DNA from: an uncultured Bacilli bacterium
GTDB taxonomy: Bacteria > Bacillota_I > Bacilli_A > RF39 > UBA660
Reading direction: 5' to 3'
Assembly (NCBI GenBank): GCA_934091015.1
Contig: CAKOKM010000024.1
Location: 1-20,158, forward strand
DNA length: 20,158 nt
Below the pieces are notes generated by a model. It saw only the letters and a list, made by a program, of their open reading frames with translations. It was not told the DNA's origin and searched no databases. How positions within the stretch are numbered: the first letter of the stretch is position 1; each line of letters starts with the position of its first letter. Made by a program: the position numbers and the translations under genes. Below are positions 15,364-20,158 of the stretch, piece after piece.

Positions 15364-15392
15364 TTGATAAAAAATATATTATTTGTTATCAT
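15364..15392 (+). promoter_or_regulatory. Promoter of the 15419-18129 operon
   Basis: TTGATA (15364-15369), a 17-nt spacer and TATCAT (15387-15392) with a preceding TG (15384-15385): both hexamers and an extended -10 are present. No other convincing promoter is seen before the next three genes. Confidence 0.75.
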
Positions 15393-15418
15393 TGTAATAG
15401 AAAATAGAGGTTAATGAT

Positions 15419-16069
15419 ATGCGAATGGAAAATTTAATAAAAAAACAAGTTACATTATCTATTTTTTCTTTTGTGCTTATTAGCTTATTAATAATAGGTA
15501 CATCTGCAGCTTATTTAAGAGGTATAACTACTACTAGTTCATATAAATCACAAATTGGTAAGTTAGATATTGTGTTTACAAATGGTAGTACGATAAATTT
15601 ATCAACTGATCCACTTGATGATAGTGTTGCAATTAGTAATACAAATAATATTTATAATTTTACTATAACTAATAACAGTTCAAGTAGTGAGGATTATGTT
15701 CCTTATACATATAAAATATTTTTAAAATCAAGTACTCCTTCATCTTTGCTTGATACACGATTTATAAAATATTGTTTAATAGAAAGTACAGAGGGAGCAG
15801 ATGTATCTACAACAGCTTTTACTTCAAGTAATTGTGTAGTTAAATCTATTAGTTCAGCTTCAACTTTTAGTAGTATACAAATTGCGGCAAAAGAAAATCT
15901 GACACCTACTTCTGGAAAAAATAGTATGTCATATAGATTAAAAATTTGGTTATCTAATAAAAATGGTGATGTTTATATACCAAATAGTGTTATTGGAAGT
16001 ACTTATAGTATAAATATATTGATTTGTGGTCAATCTGGAACATCTTTGGCAGATATGACTTCTTGTTAG
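15419..16069 (+). CDS. Signal-anchored extracellular protein, TasA/SipW-dependent type
   Basis: A 216-residue protein. Residues 1-9 are basic, and 11-32 form a hydrophobic segment ending IIGTSAAYLRG, which resembles the signal regions of SipW-processed proteins such as TasA and camelysin. The rest is Ser/Thr/Asn-rich β-sequence with a recognisable 'FTITNNSSSSEDYVPYTYKIFLK'-like region (80-102, shown in part) of the kind these proteins use for the first β-sheet edges. Four Cys (119, 139, 203, 216), one the very last residue, could form two disulfides outside the cell. ATG 15419 has AGAGG 8 nt upstream; ATG 15425 is possible. It is the promoter-proximal gene of a four-gene operon. The family call is inference from overall pattern; it could be another secreted β-protein or pilin-like subunit. 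Confidence 0.7.
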   Translation: MRMENLIKKQVTLSIFSFVLISLLIIGTSAAYLRGITTTSSYKSQIGKLDIVFTNGSTINLSTDPLDDSVAISNTNNIYNFTITNNSSSSEDYVPYTYKIFLKSSTPSSLLDTRFIKYCLIESTEGADVSTTAFTSSNCVVKSISSASTFSSIQIAAKENLTPTSGKNSMSYRLKIWLSNKNGDVYIPNSVIGSTYSINILICGQSGTSLADMTSC

Positions 16070-16079
16070 AAAGGAAAAA

Positions 16080-16487
16080 ATGAAGATGAAAAATAGTGAT
16101 TTAATATTTAAGAGTATAGAGGAAAAAGAAGCAACGGAAAAAGTACTTGCTACTTTTAAGGGTAAAAAGATAAATGAAAATATTGATACATTAGTTTCAG
16201 AAATATTAAAATATGCTAAAGAAATTGATGAAATATTGAAAAATATTAATATTGAGTCATCTTATTTAGATATTGTAAGTAATTTAAGTTCAACAAATGA
16301 AATTGTACTTAGAGAAAATATAAGTGATGAAAAAATTAAAGAAAAAGTTGAAGATTTAATTAAAAGAATTAATACTAGAATAAATTTAATTCATATTAGT
16401 GACACAACATTAAAAAAATTAACTGAAAAATATGATATAGATAATGTTAATTTAGAAGAGGAATTAAAAACTGCTAATTTAATATAA
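16080..16487 (+). CDS. Hypothetical helical/coiled-coil protein
   Basis: A 135-residue Lys/Glu/Ile-rich cytosolic protein not recognised. Nearly the whole length (about 10-125) is predicted amphipathic helix with heptad-like Ile/Leu spacing, e.g. ISDEKIKEKVEDLIKRI near residues 81-97, so a coiled coil or helical bundle is likely. No signal peptide, Cys or catalytic motif is visible. AAGGA (16071-16075) could serve ATG 16080 or, with a better spacing, ATG 16086. It follows the signal-anchored protein by 10 nt and precedes the 449-residue protein by 17 nt, so the three are co-transcribed. A structural or adaptor role is a guess from shape only. Confidence 0.75.
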   Translation: MKMKNSDLIFKSIEEKEATEKVLATFKGKKINENIDTLVSEILKYAKEIDEILKNINIESSYLDIVSNLSSTNEIVLRENISDEKIKEKVEDLIKRINTRINLIHISDTTLKKLTEKYDIDNVNLEEELKTANLI

Positions 16488-16504
16488 AATTCGAGGTGAT
16501 TATA

Positions 16505-17854
16505 ATGAACGATATAAATTCTATTTATAGTGAATTAATTGCGTTAGGATTAAAAATTACTGATTATAAAAAATTTATGGAATTTGTTAAAGGTAATAAT
16601 AATTCATACAAAGAAGCAATTGATAAAATTAAAGATACTAAAAATTTAAAAGAAAAAAAAGTAGATTATACAGATTTTGAAAAAAATTTAGTTAATTATT
16701 TTAAAGAAATGCAAAATATTATTAATAGAGATAGTTTGTTTAATTTATCAAATGAAGATGATATAGATAACTTTAAGAAATTTTTTCAAAGTATAGTAGA
16801 TAAGTATATAATTATTTATAAACTTAAAGATGATAATGATCAATGTAAGAAAAAATATAATGAAATTCAAAGACTAAAATCTGAAATTGATAAAATTAAT
16901 AATAGTTATACATCTTTATCTTCTGATATTATTGAACAAATTAATGATTTAAAATTTAAAATTGATATAGAAAATATGGAATATCGAAGATTATTAACAT
17001 CTATTGAAGAAACTAATAAAGTTATTACTAAATATTCTAGTAAAATTGAATTTGTTAATTTGATTGGATTAATTAGTAATGAAATGGTTAAACTTAGTAC
17101 GTTAATGAATAAATTATCTTTAACAAATGATTCAAAAGATAAATTAATTGAAATATTTACTAATTTAAATAAGTATTTTAAATCACAAAAAATTAAGTGT
17201 ATAAACGATATTAATGATTTTAACAGTTTATGTAATAATGCTGGATTATTACCAAATGAAAAAGATAGTGTAATACAAAATAATATAACTGTTGAAAATG
17301 CTAATGAAAATTTTGAAAAATATTTAAGTAATGAAGCTAATTTAAATAATGCAAATAAATTGGGCTTAGTTCGTGAACATTCTTTAAAAGTTGGTGATTT
17401 AGTTGCTTATAATGGTTCTATTATTTTGGGAGAATATGATTATGGTCAGTTATTGGAACCAAATGTTACATATAGAGTTTCTAAAGTTGATTTTGATGAT
17501 AAAGGAAATGAAATATTTTTTTTAGAGGGAAGTAATGTACCTTTTCCTGTTGTTATTTTTGATGTTGTTCCTGAAAGTAAATATATAATAGATAAGTCAA
17601 ATCTAGTTACATATTTAGAAGAGTGTAAAAATAAATTCGATATAAGAAAAATATATAGAGTTGCTTTAGAAGGATTAAAAAATAAAATAGCTAATTCAAT
17701 TATAAAAAGTACTATAAAAAGAAGTATTTCAGAAGAAGGTTATGATGACTTAGGAGAAAAATATTATTATGATAATAATTCATCAAATGAATTATTAAAT
17801 TTAGAAGAATTTTCTAAGATATATGATGAAGTTAAAAACGGCAAGAGTAGATAA
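16505..17854 (+). CDS. Hypothetical 449-aa protein with coiled-coil and small β-domain
   Basis: ATG 16505 is chosen: GAGGTGA (16493-16499) is 5 nt away, whereas the in-frame GTG 16496 is inside that ribosome site. I do not recognise the family. Residues 1-100 are helical; 105-185 form a likely coiled coil (repeated Lys/Glu with hydrophobic heptads, around IQRLKSEIDKINN at 121-133); 186-290 are more helices with two Cys (232, 243). Residues 294-357 look like a compact β-barrel, with strands in LKVGDLVAYNGSIILGEYD and YRVSKVDF and then VPFPVVIFDVVPE. That resembles SH3-like binding domains. The last 90 residues are helical and charged. No signal or membrane segment is seen, so it acts in the cytosol, in the same operon as an exported protein. 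Confidence 0.78.
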   Translation: MNDINSIYSELIALGLKITDYKKFMEFVKGNNNSYKEAIDKIKDTKNLKEKKVDYTDFEKNLVNYFKEMQNIINRDSLFNLSNEDDIDNFKKFFQSIVDKYIIIYKLKDDNDQCKKKYNEIQRLKSEIDKINNSYTSLSSDIIEQINDLKFKIDIENMEYRRLLTSIEETNKVITKYSSKIEFVNLIGLISNEMVKLSTLMNKLSLTNDSKDKLIEIFTNLNKYFKSQKIKCINDINDFNSLCNNAGLLPNEKDSVIQNNITVENANENFEKYLSNEANLNNANKLGLVREHSLKVGDLVAYNGSIILGEYDYGQLLEPNVTYRVSKVDFDDKGNEIFFLEGSNVPFPVVIFDVVPESKYIIDKSNLVTYLEECKNKFDIRKIYRVALEGLKNKIANSIIKSTIKRSISEEGYDDLGEKYYYDNNSSNELLNLEEFSKIYDEVKNGKSR

Positions 17855-17871
17855 GAAAAGAGTGGTTAAAG

Positions 17872-18129
17872 ATGAGTGTTGATACTATAGTAACGTTAGG
17901 TCAAGATCGAAGATATTATTTAATAGATGAAACAGTACAAGATAATAAAAAATATTTTTTGGGAACTAAATTAAATAATGAAGATTTACCAACGACAGAA
18001 TCAGAAATATTTGAAGAATTTAAAGATGATAATGGAACTTATTTGACTCCCGTTATTGATGATGAAAAATTAAATTCATTAGCGGCTATATTTTTAGCTA
18101 AGTTTAAAAAATTATTGGAAGAAGATTAA
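17872..18129 (+). CDS. DUF1292-like small acidic protein
   Basis: An 85-residue acidic protein. The pattern 'TLGQDRRYYLIDE', 'KKYFLGTKL', 'EIFEEFKDDNGTYLTPV', then 'IDDEKLNSLAAIFLAKFKKLL' resembles DUF1292 proteins (YrzB type): a β-sheet that names an 'energy-poor, acidic' fold, then a helix beginning with DDE. The match is by eye and tentative. The start ATG 17872 follows a poor ribosome site (AGAGTGG, 17859-17865). It ends the operon; its stop codon lies at the edge of the terminator loop. The function of the family is unknown. Confidence 0.6.
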   Translation: MSVDTIVTLGQDRRYYLIDETVQDNKKYFLGTKLNNEDLPTTESEIFEEFKDDNGTYLTPVIDDEKLNSLAAIFLAKFKKLLEED

Positions 18130-18145
18130 TATTTCTTCTTTTTTT
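18119..18145 (+). terminator. Terminator of the 15419-18129 operon, overlapping its last codons
   Basis: AAGAAGA (18119-18125) pairs with TCTTCTT (18134-18140) around an 8-nt loop, followed by TTTTT. The 5' arm is coding sequence and the TAA (18127-18129) is in the loop. Confidence 0.8.
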
Positions 18146-18195
18146 AGTATAAATTTTTGATATTATGTCAAAATACTAATAAAGAAGGAGAATAA

Positions 18196-18735
18196 ATGAA
18201 GAAAAAAATTATTTTAATTAGTCTATTTATGTTATGTTTTATATTAACTGGTTGTTCTTTAAATAATACACCTAAAGCGAAAGTTGAAACTTTATTAATG
18301 AAATATCAAAAAAATAGTGATTCGGTAATGAGTGAATTAGATGATTATTTAAATACTTTGAATATTAAAGATGATGCTCATGAAGAATATAAAAAAGTGT
18401 ATACTAAACAATATAGTGATTTAACTTATAATATTAAAGATGAAATGATTGATGGAGATACTGCTACGGTTACTACTCAAATCGAAGTATATGATTATTA
18501 TAAGATAGATAATGATGCTACTAAGTATGTTAGTGATAATCCAGATAAATTTTCAACAAACAATGTTTATGATAGTAAAAAAGTTTTAGAGTATAAAATT
18601 GATAAATTAACTAACGCTAAAGATAGAGTTACTTATACTGTTGTTTTTAACTTAACTAAAGTGGATAATGAATGGAAAGTTGATAACTTAAGTAATGAAG
18701 ATTTAGAAAAAATTCATGGTATTTATGCCCATTAA
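18196..18735 (+). CDS. Lipoprotein with NTF2/DUF4878-like fold
   Basis: A 179-residue lipoprotein. The N-terminus MKKKIILISLFMLCFILTGC has a hydrophobic core and a lipobox LTGC, so Cys20 is lipidated by Lgt and the chain is held outside the cytoplasmic membrane. After cleavage, an α segment starts with PKAKVETLLMKYQ, then strands alternate: MIDGDTATVTTQIEVYDYYK (84-103) and RVTYTVVFNLTKVDNEWKV (144-162), ending in a 'W-K-V' strand. This order (helix, then β-sheet with a terminal W.v.d) matches small cystatin/NTF2-like lipoproteins such as DUF4878. The GAAGGAG at 18184-18190 is a strong ribosome site 5 nt before ATG. It lies between two terminators, so it is expressed singly. Function unknown. 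Confidence 0.8.
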   Translation: MKKKIILISLFMLCFILTGCSLNNTPKAKVETLLMKYQKNSDSVMSELDDYLNTLNIKDDAHEEYKKVYTKQYSDLTYNIKDEMIDGDTATVTTQIEVYDYYKIDNDATKYVSDNPDKFSTNNVYDSKKVLEYKIDKLTNAKDRVTYTVVFNLTKVDNEWKVDNLSNEDLEKIHGIYAH

Positions 18736-18741
18736 AATTAT

Positions 18742-18764
18742 AAGAGAACTTAGTGTTCTTTTTT
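18742..18764 (+). terminator. Terminator of the lipoprotein gene
   Basis: AGAGAAC (18743-18749) pairs with GTTCTTT (18755-18761) with one G-T wobble over a 5-nt loop, followed by T-rich sequence. Confidence 0.7.
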
Positions 18765-18812
18765 ATTTGTTTTTAATTTTATTTTATTGTAATCTATAAT
18801 TAAGAGGTTATT

Positions 18813-19151
18813 ATGGGAAATTTAAAATTAAGAAAATTAATTGAAAGAGATACTATTTATAAAGATAAGTATAAAGAATTTAGGCATACTTGTAAATTTG
18901 AAGTGCATTCTATTCTTAAAGTATTTAATTTGGATGGTAGAATTACTTACTATAATGTTCTTAAATGTAACGAATGCCTATCTTTTAAAGCTATATCACA
19001 AAAAGGAAATGTTTGTGGTTGTATATTTGAACCATTAACAGAAGAACAAAAGAAATTACCAATTATTGTAGCTAAATTTAATTATCGAAATTTATTTGTA
19101 TCATTTTCGATGTTAGAAGATGTTGCTTTGATAGGTGAAAAAAGTAGATGA
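18813..19151 (+). CDS. Small Cys/His-rich protein, possible zinc ribbon
   Basis: A 112-residue basic protein I do not recognise by name. Candidate metal ligands are H25 and C27 in FRHTCKFEVHS, C52 and C55 in LKCNECLSF (a CxxC knuckle), and C68/C70 in GNVCGC. The H-x-C and C-x-x-C pair separated by about 25 residues is a common zinc-ribbon layout in small Firmicutes proteins; C68/C70 could be extra. AGAGG (18803-18807) serves ATG 18813. A perfect TATAAT (18795-18800) is only 12 nt before the start, which would put the ribosome site at or before the transcript's first base, so the true promoter may be further up. It ends in TGA, support for the standard code. No link with the next gene is evident. 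Confidence 0.65.
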   Translation: MGNLKLRKLIERDTIYKDKYKEFRHTCKFEVHSILKVFNLDGRITYYNVLKCNECLSFKAISQKGNVCGCIFEPLTEEQKKLPIIVAKFNYRNLFVSFSMLEDVALIGEKSR

Positions 19152-19247
19152 GAAAATTTTTACGTATATAAATTATCTAGTTGATAAATTTAATGGTAAG
19201 TAAGAGAATAAAATAATTTTAAAAGAATACATTTATATAGGTGATGT

Positions 19248-20158
19248 ATGAAAAAATTGTTATTAATACTTATATTATTAGTTCCTTTTGTTGTTGAGGC
19301 AGAGGAAATGATTATTGAGGCTCCAAGTGCTATTTTAATGGAATATTCAACTGGTAAAATACTTTATGAAAAAAATGCAGATGAAAAGATGGCTCCGGCT
19401 TCTATGACTAAAATTATGACAATACTTCTTATTGAAGAGGCTATAGAAAGAGGAGAACTTAATTTAACAGATGATGTTATTATTAGCAATAATGCTTCTA
19501 GTATGGGAGGTTCACAAGTGTTTTTAGATCCTAATACCACTTTGAAGGTAGAGGATTTACTTAAATCAATTATTATTGCTTCAGCTAATGATTCAGCAGT
19601 TGCGATGGCAGAGAAAATAGCAGGAACAGTTGATGCTTTTGTTAATAAAATGAATGAAAGGGCTAAAGAATTAGGATGTACAAACACGAATTTTGTAAAT
19701 GTTCATGGATTAGATGCTGATAATCATTATACAACAGCAAGAGATATGGCTATTATTGCTAGAGAATTAATTAAACATGATAATATTTTTAACTATACAA
19801 CCATTTATGAATCTTATTTAAATAAACCAGATGGAACAAGTATCTGGATGGTGAACACTAATAAATTAATTAAATATTATAATGGATTAGATGGATTAAA
19901 AACTGGTTTTACTAAAAATGCTGGTTATTGCCTAACGAGCACAGCTAAAAGGAATGATATGCGTTTAATTTCAGTAATAATGAAGGAAGAAACTAGTCAA
20001 AAAAGAAATGAGGAAACTACTAAATTATTAGATTATGGTTTTACAAATTATAAAATAAAAACTATAGTTAGTACGAATGACAATATTGGTTCTGTTTATA
20101 TTTTTAATAGTAAAAAAGAAAATTATGATTTATCAATTAATGGAGATGCAACCAACTT
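19248..20158 (+). CDS. Serine-type D-alanyl-D-alanine carboxypeptidase (3' end beyond window)
   Basis: An open frame from ATG 19248 to the window edge (303 complete codons). Residues 1-18 are a signal peptide (MKKLLLILILLVPFVVEA). The three penicillin-binding motifs are complete: SMTK with active Ser52/Lys55, SAND with S112-N114, and KTG at 218-220 in GLKTGFT. This is the DacA/DacF (peptidase S11) family, which removes the terminal D-Ala from peptidoglycan pentapeptides outside the membrane and is inhibited by β-lactams. A C-terminal PBP5-like β-domain seems to begin near residue 275; the membrane-anchoring helix would lie beyond the window. AGGTGA (19239-19244) is 3 nt before the ATG. Which dac paralogue it is cannot be told from this part. 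Confidence 0.95.
   Translation, partial: MKKLLLILILLVPFVVEAEEMIIEAPSAILMEYSTGKILYEKNADEKMAPASMTKIMTILLIEEAIERGELNLTDDVIISNNASSMGGSQVFLDPNTTLKVEDLLKSIIIASANDSAVAMAEKIAGTVDAFVNKMNERAKELGCTNTNFVNVHGLDADNHYTTARDMAIIARELIKHDNIFNYTTIYESYLNKPDGTSIWMVNTNKLIKYYNGLDGLKTGFTKNAGYCLTSTAKRNDMRLISVIMKEETSQKRNEETTKLLDYGFTNYKIKTIVSTNDNIGSVYIFNSKKENYDLSINGDATN

Noticed and set aside
18157..18177. TTGATA plus AATACT as the lipoprotein promoter
   Set aside because: The spacer is only 9 nt. AATACT at 18172-18177 is well placed as a -10, but I could not find a supporting -35 or TGn.
6608..19151. Mycoplasma-type code with TGA as tryptophan
   Set aside because: TGA is the natural stop of two genes here, and all conserved tryptophans checked are TGG.
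19364..19687. Minus-strand 107-codon frame at the right end
   Set aside because: It is antisense to the carboxypeptidase, whose three catalytic motifs are read on the plus strand.

Overview
The window is very AT-rich DNA from a low-GC Gram-positive (Firmicutes/Bacilli-type) bacterium. Its coding features resemble uncultured relatives of the Mollicutes and Erysipelotrichia, although the lineage is an inference. The standard bacterial code applies: TGG is the tryptophan codon, and two genes (the KsgA-like gene and the 112-aa Cys-rich gene) end in TGA, which argues against the Mycoplasma code. The organism makes peptidoglycan, because mraY, an ftsW-type gene and a D,D-carboxypeptidase are all present. 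It also has a cell surface with lipoproteins and a cell-wall sorting signal of the NPKTG type. I see no tRNA, rRNA, CRISPR array or transposase.

Layout. 1-1011: the 3' part of a gene for a probable surface protein, closed by a terminator. 1194-3981: a three-gene operon (flippase-like membrane protein, DUF2974 alpha/beta hydrolase, YjbR-type protein). 4098-5090: mraY with its own promoter and terminator. 5091-8765: an accessory-looking block holding two different AAA_14/DUF4143 ATPases, each with its own repeat array at the promoter, around a divergent KsgA/Dim1-like methyltransferase. 8766-9854: ftsW-type gene on the minus strand. 10019-12897: an operon of a uridine-kinase-like nucleoside kinase, GAPDH and a small unknown protein. 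12995-15310: a large secreted, wall-anchored papain-like protease. 15419-18129: a four-gene operon of a signal-anchored TasA/SipW-type protein, two coiled-coil proteins of unknown function and a DUF1292-like protein. 18196-20158: a lipoprotein, a Cys-rich small protein and the start of a D-alanyl-D-alanine carboxypeptidase.

How the genes relate. The recurring theme is the cell envelope: lipid I synthesis (MraY), septal glycan polymerisation (FtsW), peptide trimming (DacA/DacF type), a lipid or glycan flippase-like protein and several secreted proteins. Transcription units are compact. Extended -10 boxes (TGn plus hexamer) lie only about 16-26 nt before most start codons, so predicted 5' leaders are only about 10-20 nt. 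Several terminators overlap the stop codon of the gene they end.

The most unusual items are: (1) the two DUF4143 ATPases with unrelated, helically phased repeat operators, one with an intact and one with a degenerate nuclease-like C-terminal motif; (2) a likely AUU start codon for the ftsW-type gene; (3) the KsgA/Dim1 paralogue with SLPY in place of NLPY; (4) the uncharacterised four-gene operon at 15419-18129.
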